A DNA stretch of 15,983 nt from contig FTLJ01001286.1 of NCBI GenBank assembly GCA_900155495.1, positions 1 through 15,983 on the forward strand, read 5' to 3'. The stretch's first letter is position 1. Each line of letters starts with the position of its first letter. The notes under the pieces are model-generated. The model saw nothing but the letters and a program-made list of their open reading frames with translations, did no database searches and had not been told where the DNA came from. Positions 1-10,200 of the stretch are shown in pieces. Both the position numbers and the translations under genes were made by a program. Origin of the DNA: Porogramme epimiltina (lineage: Eukaryota; Basidiomycota; Agaricomycetes; Polyporales; Polyporaceae).

Positions 1-508
1 GCGGGAAAGGTAGGATGTCGGTTGCCTGTCACGCTCCTGTCCCCGCGGAAAAAATCTTTGTATGCCCGCCGTGCACCTAAAGAAACACGAGAAGCATCGA
101 GAAATGGTCTTGCTTGCCAATCCGCGTCTCTTGTTGCCTCAAAGCTGCAAAGCCTACCGCCCCGAAATCTAACGGTGATCCTAGTCGAACTTGGTATGCT
201 GAGTGTAGGCTTCTTCCTTCATTGCTCTGGTCACTTGTTCAGTCAAGGTCCTGGACGGAGAATGAAAACATTACAAATAACAAGGGGCGTGGAAGGGGAC
301 CAAGCAAATCGTGGTCGACCCCGCTACAAAGGTACGCTGCATACCCTATGGCCCTTTGATATGGGGCTGTGCCCACTGATGTTGTGGTCGCGGGATGGGT
401 GACGAAGGCTAACGCGTGCCATCAGCCCTCCCCTTCAAGCAGAGCGCTTGGGGATTAACCACGAAGACACCGACCCTCCGCGGGGGGATGTGGAAGACGC
501 TCGGGATC
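1..508. other. Intergenic region, no supported gene
   Basis: I see no gene here. The longest open frame (22-402, plus) has no recognisable motif, no splice structure and no similarity I can name, and its composition looks like non-coding flank. The right part (about 420-508) lies immediately before a TATA box and probably holds the upstream promoter of the locus that starts at 573. The left part could be 3' flank of a gene outside the window. Confidence 0.5.
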
Positions 509-518
509 TATATAAAAA
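509..518 (+). promoter_or_regulatory. TATA box upstream of the 573 start
   Basis: The sequence TATATAAAAA stands 55 bp before an ATG at 573 that has a good Kozak-like context (CACC before, G after). The TC-rich stretch after it (about 534-560) would suit a transcription start and short 5' leader. It is the best core promoter in the first 2.5 kb and supports the view that the following locus is, or recently was, a transcribed gene. Confidence 0.55.
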
Positions 519-572
519 GGCCCAATTTTGCGATCTCTCAACGCTCGCGTCTCCACCCCCCGCACGAGCACC

Positions 573-2097
573 ATGGGGACGTTACATCACACCCGACCGC
601 CCGATGCTTTTCAAGCGTTGACAGACAAGCTTCTCACCTTACCCGACCTCCATGTGCGTCGCCCTCCCTCTCCTCCCGCCCTATTCGTGCGACGCTGACG
701 CCGCCCCCGCCGCTGCAGCGGAGAGTCGATTCAGAACCCCCCTCGGACAATTCCGGCTGGTCGCCACACCTGTACCACAGTGAGTGCGCCCCGCCTGGGC
801 GAGTGCGCCGTACGCATCAGCCGAGCTGACGTCCCTCCTTTCCACACCCGCCTTGCGACGCATCCCAGTTGGACCTAGTGGACGACGAGACAGGGATACT
901 TTTGGAGCGAAATCCCGACGCCTACAAGGAAAAGCTAGTGAGTGCGCCCCGCCTGCCCGCACCCCAGCCAAGCTGACGCCGCTCCCTCTCCCCTTGCCCT
1001 CTCACCCTCCCGCGTCGCAGCAGCCCGTCCAGCCCATGCACACCACCCGATGGTGGGCAGGAATCTGATGTGTCCGACTTTGAATTCCGGGGCCAGTGGC
1101 GGTGGGTCGTCCCGCGCTCGCGCTTGAGCCAGGGCCAAGTTCGCGGCCGTACGTCCCTTGTCTCTCCTCTGCGCCCTTGCGCCCGCGCTTACTGCGTCCT
1201 TGCACAGTATGAATCACCAGCGACGCAGCGGGAGCAGGGACTACGTCTCCACTTCATAGGCCCGAGCTGTGCCCGGCCAGGGACTACGTCCCCACTTCAC
1301 AAAGTTCACATACGGGTCTGATGGAGACGTGCAAGGAGTTACATGCTGCTTGTATACGCCACGCCATCGACTCCGGCCAGGCCTAGGACTGTAGGCTGCC
1401 TCCCAACACACCAAGTTCGGTAGACCGTGGTGCTCCCGACCTCCTAACTCGAGTCTGGGCCGACGGCGACCCAAACGGCTAAAACCCCGGACGAATCATT
1501 CCACATTCCACTCACGGGGATGGAAGTCCTCGGAAGCCCGAATGCTACCCGCGCTGGGGCTGCGTCCCCTACCCACAGACCGCAGCGACTGTTCACAAGG
1601 GGTCGAGGGCTCCGCGTTACACAGATGAGGAACCTCACCAACGCAGTGACATCTCCCGGTGCGACTGAACGTGGTCCTGCTATCACGGTACGTGGCCCGC
1701 GCTGTCTGCCGTTCGCGGGCTCACTCGTTTCCCTCCCCCCCTCCCTCTCGCTTTTGCAGGTAGCGCCGCAACGCAGTCACCCATAACCGCAGCCACCAAA
1801 GCCTGCACTGGGTCGAGACTAAGCTGGTACGCATAGGCGTCACAGGGCCGCGGGTGTAGTTTCAGGGATCCGTGGCCAGCTCGCCGACGCGCGTCTCTGG
1901 GCGTCGCACGGCCCTACACAGTTCCAAGCCACTCTCGTCGGCGCGGGGGCCACTCCCTTCGATAGCCGGTGGGGAAGCTGGGCTGGAGGGCCGTCGAAGC
2001 CCCGATGGTCCCCAGCTACGGGCCTCAACCGATTCCGACTATGGGCTTCCGGAGTCGGACTACAGCCATCAAGTCGCGCCCTCTAGTATGTTATTGA
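573..2097 (+). pseudogene. Multi-exon hypothetical gene, apparently decayed
   Basis: I do not recognise the product. Likely introns with GT-AG ends are 654-718, 780-868, 938-1020, 1149-1207 and 1688-1759; the last is especially clean (GTACGT donor, long pyrimidine tract, TTTTGCAG). Protein-like segments between them include MGTLHHTRPPDAFQALTDKL at the start, ESRFRTPLGQFRLV in exon 2, LDLVDDETGILLERNPDAY in exon 3 and SDFEFRGQWRWV in exon 4. Another is HTGLMETCKELHAACIRHAI near 1309. However, the frames of the best segments do not agree across junctions. The frame running from about 1279 through the 1688-1759 intron carries stops at 1384, 1480, 1666, 1834 and 1963 before ending at 2095-2097. 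A partial 43-bp duplication (1235-1299) also shifts frame. Either the gene is degenerate, or the assembly has indels, or I have missed introns. Promoter and splice signals are intact, which argues for recent decay or sequence error. Confidence 0.35.
1235..1299 (+). repeat. 22-bp direct repeat inside the decayed locus
   Basis: The 22-nt stretch at 1235-1256 recurs at 1278-1299 with one difference (TCTCC versus TCCCC in the middle). The copies are 43 bp apart. Both encode the same short peptide (RDYVSTS and RDYVPTS), but 43 is not a multiple of three, so the copies lie in different frames. The first copy runs into TAG at once. This looks like a local duplication that broke an exon. Confidence 0.7.
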
Positions 2098-2540
2098 AGT
2101 AGTTGCAGATATAAAATTGCTTGCAGCTGTTATCTTGTGTGAATTATGATTGTGTGATTGAGTGATTGAGTGCTCGACTGCGTAGTAGTCTGCTGAAGGG
2201 TGTCCTGCCGATGCTGGTTGCGTCCAAGCTTCGTTCTTGTGCTGCTCGTACCTAGTACCTCTCGGGTTCTTCCCCGTGTGACGCTGACGAGTCACGTTGC
2301 GAGCTCTTACCGGCGGCTGTGGCCGCCCGTGAGCGTCAAGATCTGGTGGTCGGCGCTGGCGATGCCCCGTGTTGGCGTCATTGCCGCGCTTATTCCATCG
2401 TGGCGTCTGAGCTTGCAGGACTTGATCCAAAGACATCTCACTTCCTCGCCACCATCCTGCTCCCTTCCGGGTTTCGCCCATTCCTCTTTCCGTCGTCGCT
2501 CCTTCCTTTCTCATTAACTTTGAACCACACTCGCGGGAAG
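2098..2540 (+). other. 5' flank of the oxidoreductase gene
   Basis: This holds no gene that I can support. It contains a short AT-rich part (about 2100-2160) with a TATAAAA at 2110, too far (about 430 bp) from the next ATG to be its obvious core promoter. There is also a small 8-bp tandem repeat and a pyrimidine-rich stretch (about 2440-2515) that is a plausible promoter/leader for the gene starting at 2541. Confidence 0.4.
2155..2172 (+). repeat. TGATTGAG tandem repeat, 2.25 copies
   Basis: Two perfect 8-bp TGATTGAG units plus a partial third lie in the intergenic AT-rich patch. It is probably a simple slippage repeat with no visible function. Confidence 0.7.
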
Positions 2541-4377
2541 ATGGTCGACATTCTAGTGCTGGGCGCGACAGGTCAGCAGACCCTCCGTTCGCTTCGCGTG
2601 CGCGGGAATCACGGGCACTCACCCTTTCTACCCTCCCCGTCATGTCCGATGCTCCCCTCCTCCGTCCCGCCCGCCATCTCCCTGCGCCCTCACGTCAACA
2701 GGCTACACTGGCCGTCTCGTCGTTCGCGCCCTCTCCAACCATCCTCAACGTTCCTCGTTCTCGTTCGCCCTCGGAGTGCGCGACAAGACCAAGGGCGGCG
2801 CGCTGAAGAAGTCGCTTGGCGTAGATGACGGCGTCCCGCTCGTTCAGCTTGACGTTCTGCGGTATGAGGAGGTCGAGGCAGCGGTGCGTGAGGTCAAGGT
2901 TGTGATGAACCTCGTCGGGCCGTATTGGTTGTATGGCCCGAATGTTGTCAGGTGCGTCCTTGCGTCGTCGCTTTTCTGCGCGCATGCGCGCATATGCTGA
3001 GAATAAACTTCGGTCAGGGCATGCGCGGCCCTTGGCAAGCGGTACGTGGACCTTGCGGGAGAGGTACACTTCCAGAAGAAGATCATAAACGAGTGAGTTG
3101 TCATTTTCCATATCTGCAGCATCCCCTGCAAGTGTCCCATTCCGGCTGCGGGGGAGACACAACCCCTGCATCATGCGAAATGACCCATTTGCTCAACCGC
3201 TCGTGCCTTTCTGCAGGTACGACTACCTCGCTACCAAAACAGGAGCAGTCATCGTGCCTGCATGCGGCATGGACTCCATCCCCGCCGACATCCTCGTCTT
3301 CCTCTCCAACCGCACCCTCAAGAATGCCCTCGGTCCTCAAGCCCAGCTCGGTCTCTCGCAAACATTCTACCACATTAAGGGCGGATTCTCCGGAGGTACC
3401 CTCGCGACCCTTTTCGCGGAAATCGAGCACGTCCCCAAGTACTTTGCGCAGGAGACGCGCAAAGACTACGCCATCAGTCCCGGTGCGCCCTCTCGTGTGC
3501 TCCTTTCTCTCACCCGCATGCTTAGTCCTCCGCGTGGCCCCTAGTTCGCGGCGCCCCTTCGCCCCCGACGAACTTCGCGACCCCCATGCCGTTCTCCCGC
3601 AAGTGGGGCTCGTACTGGGTCCTCTCGCCCCCGAACCGCGGCGTTGTGCAGCGCACGTTTGGTCTGCGCGAGATCGCCGCGGCGTCATCCGCATCCGAGG
3701 GCGACGCGGCGCGGTACGGCCCGCGGTTCCGCTACGCGGAGTACATGGTCACGGGCACGTCGCGCGTCGTCGCGGCTCTGTACAGCGCGACGCTGTTCGC
3801 GTACTTTGCGGTCATCTTCAATTTCGCTCCTGTGCGTCCTCCTTCGCTCTATCTCCGTGTGCTCCGGGATGGCGTTTTTGACGACGTGGTGTGACAGTTC
3901 CGCTGGCTGGTGAAGAAGATCGTGCCGTCCTCGGGCCAGGGTCCCTCTGAGCGGTACGCCGTACCACCCATCCCTTCCTCGCGCAGCCGTTAGCTCACGC
4001 CCGCCGCAGTGACTTGAAATCCGGGTGGATGACGATTTCCAACTTCACGGAGTGCGCGTCCTCGCCCGGCACCTACGCCAAGTCCGTCATCCGGGGCCAA
4101 GGCGACCCCGGGTACCTCCTGACATCCCGTGAGTGCGCGAAACGTCTCCGCTGCTGCGATGGAAGCTTAAGGGTCGCGAATAGACATGATCACGGAGTGC
4201 GCGCTCGCGCTTCTGTTCGACGACGCGTCCCTGCCTGCAGCTGCGCACCGAGGCGGCGTTCTCACCCCCGCCACGGCATTCGGGAGCGTCATCGTCAGCC
4301 GCCTGGAGGCGTCAGGCCATGTCCACTTCGAGAGCGAGATTGTGCGCGAGGGCTCGGAGAGCAAGAAGGACCGGTAG
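2541..4377 (+). CDS. Saccharopine-dehydrogenase-like oxidoreductase (SCCPDH family), 8 exons
   Basis: My model joins 2541-2571, 2702-2951, 3018-3092, 3217-3482, 3545-3831, 3898-3953, 4010-4128 and 4184-4377, giving 425 aa with all phases consistent. The N-terminus carries a Rossmann dinucleotide-binding motif, GATGYTG, at residues 8-14, split by intron 1. It is followed by family-type segments MNLVGPYWLYG, YVDLAGE and PACGMDSIPAD. A hydrophobic stretch at about residues 282-299 could insert in a membrane, as in SCCPDH-like proteins, which are known from lipid droplets and membranes. The length fits the family (about 420-440 aa). These proteins resemble saccharopine dehydrogenase and mycobacterial trans-acting enoyl reductases but are generally not the lysine enzyme; the substrate is unknown. 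The start was chosen because the Rossmann fold begins at once after it. Intron 1 (130 bp) uses a weak GTCAGC donor. Confidence 0.9.
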
Positions 4378-4967
4378 GGAGTGGTTCGCGTTCAATTGGA
4401 TTCTCTGGGTTGCAGCTGTTTCTGGGGGTGTTGCATTTACTTGTCAGCATCTGGATTCTCTTTCTTCAGCGGAAATGACACTAACTATCGCCTCTGAACA
4501 GTCTACTTGTTTATTGTACCGGAATATACCACACACGACTCAACCTGTGAACCGAAATGCGGTTGCGGCGTATCCTCGGAGAAACATCGGATAAACGCAG
4601 GCGGTGGTTTGGCGTGCATTGACGCCTTCTTACGGTTGCATCAACGTTTATCTTTCACTACCAAGCCTTCGTCCGCTCGACCGCCCGACCAGAAGGGCAT
4701 GTTGCCGCGGTGCCGTTCACGACATCGGGTCTCGTGCACACACCTCGACCACTCTCTTTCCAGGCAGGCAATTCCCGTGGAGCGCTGGTGATATGAAAGT
4801 GGGCGAGGCTGCCTACTCGCGACATTCCGCGATGCCGTTACGGTCAGCTGCCGTGCCGCGCCTCCTCCCCGGCCCAGAAAGCGGGGTCCCCACGTATGAG
4901 TGGCCCCCGATTGCGGAGGCCGAATGTGGGGATGGGGGGAATGGGAGCGCGCGGCAAGTGCTTGCAC
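4378..4967. other. Intergenic region between the oxidoreductase and DUF1479 genes
   Basis: I find no gene here. The first part is presumably the 3' untranslated region of the oxidoreductase gene; no AATAAA signal is present. The second part should hold the promoter of the DUF1479 gene. Short open frames are present on both strands but show no motif and no intron-exon organisation. Confidence 0.5.
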
Positions 4968-4974
4968 ATATAAG
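4968..4974 (+). promoter_or_regulatory. TATA box of the DUF1479 gene
   Basis: ATATAAG lies about 135 bp before the ATG at 5109 and is followed by a pyrimidine-rich leader (about 5010-5060) with CTCCTC and TCTC runs, which suits transcription initiation in fungi. The spacing implies a 5' UTR of roughly 100 nt. Confidence 0.5.
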
Positions 4975-5108
4975 AACATAGTCGGACTGCGATTTCCGAC
5001 GTGGTTTGTCGCCGTCTCCTCCTCACCTTCTCGTCTCACGCTCGTGTGCCAAATACCTCGCCCCTGCTGCAGCTAGCCGTCGACTCACCCGCTCGCTGAC
5101 CGTCCACC

Positions 5109-7094
5109 ATGCTCAGACTCTCGCAAGCCTCGACGAGGACCCTCCCGCTCTTCTCCCCGCCTCTCTTCCGGACGCAGCGGCGCGCGCTCGCCGAGCTCGC
5201 GCCCCAACAACCCGCCTCCGCCTCTGCGTCTACGCCGGTGCCGCCGATAATCCCCGGCAAGCGCTCCGCCAAGAAAGAGGGCACGATCGAGGACATCTTC
5301 CAGAACCTCACGCCGTCCACAGACAAGCCGCCGCTCCCACCGCGCTTTGCTGCGCTGAAACGCGAGATATGCAAGGACCCGGCGGCGCTGGAGCAGAGCT
5401 GGCGGGGGGTCCTGAAGGAGCTGGAGGGGGCGACGGAAGAGATCGCGGAGAGGGGGAACGAGGTGGGTGGTTTGGTTGGGAGCGCGGCTCTGTGGGGCTG
5501 ATCTAACGCTGCGGACTTTGGTGGACAGATGATACTGTGCGTGCCATATGAGGATATCCAGCGTGGGTTGTCAGAGGATCAGTTAAAGGTGTTGAAGAAG
5601 ACTGGGGTGATCATCATTAGGGGAGGCGTGCCAAATGAGGTAATACGTGGTCTGTATTCGTTGTCTTCCTACCGTTTATTCATAAAATAAAAAGGAAGCC
5701 TCCGCCTGGCTGAAGTCGCTAAAGGAATACGTCGCTGCCAATTCTGACAAAGTAAAAGGTTCGTACTCCCTGCTGCTTTCTCCCCTCTTCGAGCACCAGT
5801 AACCGACCAGTTGCCAATAGGTTCACCCCCGGACAAGATCATCTGGTATGAGGTCTACAATTCACGTGCTCAGACCCTCGCACGCACACACCCTGCGCTC
5901 CTGGAGACTCAGAAATACCTCCTCTCCCTCTGGCACGCGTCTTCCCCCGACACGGCTGTGAGTGTACGCACCCCCATCTCGTACTTCGACCGCTTCCGCA
6001 TCCGCGACCCCGGACCGAGCGTGTTCACCCTCGGTCCACACATCGACGGCGGAAGCATCGAGCGCTGGGAGGACCCAGGCTTCCGCAGCGTGTTTGCGAA
6101 AATCCTTGAGGGAGGTGAGGCGTGGCGTGCGCACGACCCGTTCGACATCACTCCGCGGCTCGGCGCGAACCAGGACCTCTACAACGCATCGTGAGTCACC
6201 ACATTCTTACGTTCGACTACATGCTCTCTCCCATGGAAGTACGAACCAACCGGCTCACTCTCGTACGCAGGAACCAATGCTCAATCTTCCGCCCATGGCA
6301 GGGCTGGACCTCTATTTCCAGTACGGGCCCGGGCGAGGGCACCCTCCGCGTGCTGCCCATGCTCGCGCTCTCCTCCGCGTACCTCATCCTACGCCCGTTC
6401 TTCCGCCTCCGGCCCGAGCTCGCTGCACGCGGCGGTGATATCCCTCTCGAAGCGGACGCATGGGAGCTCGACCTCCAGGGGACGGACTTCCCGGGAAGCA
6501 CGCCTGCGATGGCGCAGGCCCTGCTGCCGCGGGAGCATCCCCATCTGAGGCTCGACAAGACCGTCGTGTCTATCCCGAGGGTTGAGCCTGGCGACCAGGT
6601 ATACTGTGAGTAGTGGTAGCAAGTCCCCGTGTGAAAAGTCATGTTAACACGGTCGCAGGGCACACCGATGTTGTGCATGCGGTTGAGGGAGAGCACAACG
6701 GCGCAGGAGACTCGTCTGTCTTGTACATTCCTGCCGTTCCGCTCACCGTGAACAAGTACGTATGCTGCCGTAGTATCTCTTCACCATTACCTCACACTTT
6801 CCCCCTCTAGTGCTGCGTATCTGCGTGATCAGCGTGACACTTTCCTCCAAGGGCACCCATCGCCGTATGTTTTCCACGTGTAAGATACATCCGTAGTTGC
6901 TTACTGGTGCATGTTGCAGTGACTTCCCGGGCGGAGAGGGAGAGGCTCAGTTCAAGGGCCGCGCTGGAGTCACAGATATCCCCGATGCGGCCGGCCGTCG
7001 CGCGCTCGGTTTTGAGCCGTTCAAGTATTCGACCTACCTCAACGAGGGGGAGAGAGCTGTTATCGCTGCTGCTAATCAAATTCTCGGTTTCTAA
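5109..7094 (+). CDS. DUF1479 (YbiU-like) family protein, probable Fe(II)-dependent oxygenase fold, 8 exons
   Basis: The model joins 5109-5462, 5529-5639, 5695-5758, 5821-6190, 6271-6605, 6659-6755, 6811-6864 and 6920-7094. It gives 519 aa with consistent phases and a TAA stop. The first 30 residues are rich in Arg, Ser and Leu with no acidic residue until Glu29, which looks like a mitochondrial targeting peptide. The rest matches the DUF1479 family as I remember it: GVIIIRGGVP, then LGPHIDGGSIERW with an HxD pair (His250, Asp252), SIFRPWQGWTS, PGDQVYWHTDVVHAVEG and a C-terminal DFPGG...GRA segment. HxD plus a distal histidine (His413 or His418) is the facial triad expected of 2-oxoglutarate/Fe(II) oxygenase-like folds. 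Substrate and reaction are unknown. Intron 2 ends in a purine-rich AAAAAG acceptor, unlike the YAG ends of the other introns. The 3' end faces ELP1. Confidence 0.9.
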
Positions 7095-7214
7095 TGCGAA
7101 CCTCAGCGGTATGTATCGTGTGCAGGATGTATGGCTCTACTTGTACAACATGTATTCGTGTACTTCTCTATCTCGATATAGGCCTCTCGTCGTCCTCATG
7201 GTCAGGAATAATCG

Positions 7215-10200
7215 TCAACTACTGCTCCCGCTTGGTAGCCGTAACTTCCACTCCTGCTTCGCGAGGTCCGGTCTGGGGACGGTATCGACCGGGTTCGCGT
7301 GCTTGCGTTTTTCGTGGGCCTCCATTCGCGCAGCCCAGCTATCCGGATGTGGTGGCCCCGTAGGCTCCACGCTATCCTCAACCGGCTCAGGCGACTTCTT
7401 CCAGATTTCCTCGACTGCTTCGTTGAGCTCCTTCGAGAACTCGTCGAGCTTATTCTGCAGGCTGTCCGCCTCGGCACGGTGCTCTTCTGTGAACTGTAGG
7501 AGGTGGGGAAGGAGGCTGGCGCTGTCCGCTGTGGTGCAGAAACGTAACGCCGGTCAACGTCTTTTCTCAGTATGACGAGTGGAAAACGGACCTTGTGTGG
7601 CGTTAAACCTAACTACAAGTTTGGAAACGGACTTCAATAGGTACTCTTCTTCGTCCACAGTACCCTTCCTTCCGGAGCCAATCTTACGCTCAAGCTTTCG
7701 CTTGGAGCGAGAACTACGTCTGCAATGGTGCAATGTTCGCTTGAGAATCCGCTAGTACACTAGGGAGTTTCACTCACTTGGAAGACGTCTTCGAGACCGC
7801 TGAAGGCGCGATCGTATAGCGCGTAAACGCCGTTGGTGCCATCGAAATGTCCGTCATGACGTCTACGTTATGCAAATCCGTGTCCTCGACGCCATAGAAC
7901 GCATCTATCGAGCCGAAGATAAGCCCCTCGGGTCAACGCTCGGCCCTCGTGAGGGGAAATGCTAGCAGATAACACCCACCGGGTTCTTCCACCTTGCGCA
8001 CGCGCAACTCGCGAATGCGAGCGAGTTGCTTCTGAAGCTGCTCGCTCATCTCCTGAATGTCTTCGCCAATGCGTGCGCGGCACTCGAGCGCTCCGAGATG
8101 TACGATCTCTTCCACGAGTTCCGGGCGACGGTGGAGGACGATCTAGGAGGGGAAGGCAATGCATTAGCTCGGAACGCGACGAGAGGCTCAGGGAGGCGCT
8201 TACGATGCGTCGGGCTTCTGAGAAGTGGCTCCCTTCGACGAGAGCGATGGTTGCTTCCCGTGCATCCTTGGCGTAATCGAGCAGGACTTGCGCCGCTTCA
8301 GAAGTGCGCTTCTTGGAAGCGAGGTCCTCTGCGAAGCAATCAGAGAATGCAGACGAATATACTGCGAGCGCGCGTACCCGCGATGCGATATGCAAGGCTC
8401 TTGAGATCCTCATCGGAGCTTCCCTGCTGGACAGCAAGTTCAAACAGCTCCTGCCAGTCGAGGGCCTTCTCATGCGAGATCATCGCCTTCTCCAGCTTGT
8501 TCGCTTGACGGAAAACTGGAACTGAAGTGAGCTTCATCCCGAGAGAACCCATTCCCGATGCCTACCGAATGCCGCCTCACGGAAGTCCCTCCGCTCGAAC
8601 AGCCAATCGCCGTAGACGTTGAGTACTGCCTGTAACACGGTGTGAGAATACTGAGACATACTCTAAATGGCAGACCTTACCTCATACTTGTCTGTTCCCC
8701 GCCATATCGACAGCGCGTGATCATACAGCCGATGTTTTTCTACATACTCCATGGCTTCATCGAATCGCTCCGGGCCTACATCATCATGACTGATTGGATC
8801 TTAACCGAGCAGGCAACGAACTTACCAGCTAGGTTAAGGTTCGTCAAAGCCTTCTCATGCCGCTTCAGGTAGTCATCTATCCGGAACCGCTGATAGGAAT
8901 GATCCAGAGCGCGCAACTCTCGTAGGAAGGGAAGATACTCTCTAGGGTCCTGTGAATAGAACTCCGTCAGACGTCCTGAGCTACATCAAACCGGAAGGGA
9001 GCTACCTTCTGTGCGTGCTGTGCGACCATGAGAACGAGCGAGAAGTCGTACATCCCAAGCGCAGTGTCGAACAACCTGTCTGCATCGACCAGGAAGATGA
9101 TGTACTTCACAGCGTCTTCGACCAAGTCTGGTTCGGTCTCTGAAAACTATAATCAGATAATCGAAGACGTGATGAATGGGGCAGAACTCACCCTTCAGGC
9201 GGAGCAGGAGGGCAAGACCGGCTTCGTGGTCCGAAGGCCTCTTCACAATGTGTGCGGTCAAGATGGCATTGACGTACTTCTTCAGGTCCTTCTTCTCCAA
9301 CTCGACACGGATGGCGTCGCATATCTGTGAAACGAGCTCCGGAGGCAGCGACCCCTGCCTGATACACCGTCAGGACCACACCCCAAACGGTCCCCCAAGA
9401 AAGCCACGCACCCGACACTCGTCAAGAACAAGTTGATGAAGTCCACATCCTCGACCTGCTCCACAAACTCCGGGATCCCGCGGACGAACGCTTCTTGGTC
9501 TTGTTCTACGAACACGTTGAGGTCGACCCTGTGGCGCCTGCACGCCGCAAACGCCTGCCCGTACGCGCCGCGCGCGATCTGCTCGCGCACGACCGCGAGC
9601 ACGAGCGGGCGCGGGCTGATCGTCTCGAGGTTCCCGCGCGGCATCTGCAGCACGAGGCTCATCGTGCTCGGCACCGCGCACACGATACGCGAGCCGCGCT
9701 CGACGCGCCGCGTCTCGAACTCGGGCGGAGGAGGGGCGGGGGCGTCGGGGTCGGCGGCAGCGGCGGAGGTAAGCGCTGAGGCGAGGGTGGGGAGTGGGGC
9801 GAAGTGCGCGACGTGAGCGGTCGTGATGTAGATGAGGAATCCGGGAGTCAGCGTGAAGGAGTTGGCATTGGGGGCAAGGAGGAGTGTTGCGTGGCCGTCT
9901 GTCGAGTGCAGCTTGCTTCCGTGAGACAGACCGATGTACAAGTGACTGCTCGGAGCATCTGGGCTGCCTGTGTCTGTTGAGGCGGTTCGCATGGCCCAGA
10001 AGCAGAACTCTGGCAGTTTCGCTACCTCCTGCGAGCTCTTGGTTGCAAAGTTCACTGTACGTCAGAGATAGTAGTATGAATATCAGCAGTGCCGCACGCG
10101 AGTAGATGCCACCACAAACCTTCATATATCGCCCCATCCCGAGCCTGCCAACATACGCCAGGCATAAATCCAGGGACTAGTCTGCCGTTCCGGGATGGCA

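Noticed and set aside
1384..1965. Idea that the in-frame stops prove RIP-type C-to-T mutation
   Set aside because: Every TAG, TAA or TGA can be derived from CAG, CAA or CGA by C-to-T, so the pattern is not diagnostic. The locus also remains GC-rich.
2083..2643. Long minus-strand open frame (186 codons)
   Set aside because: It overlaps the promoter and first exon of the plus-strand oxidoreductase gene, has no recognisable motif, and looks like a chance frame in GC-rich DNA.
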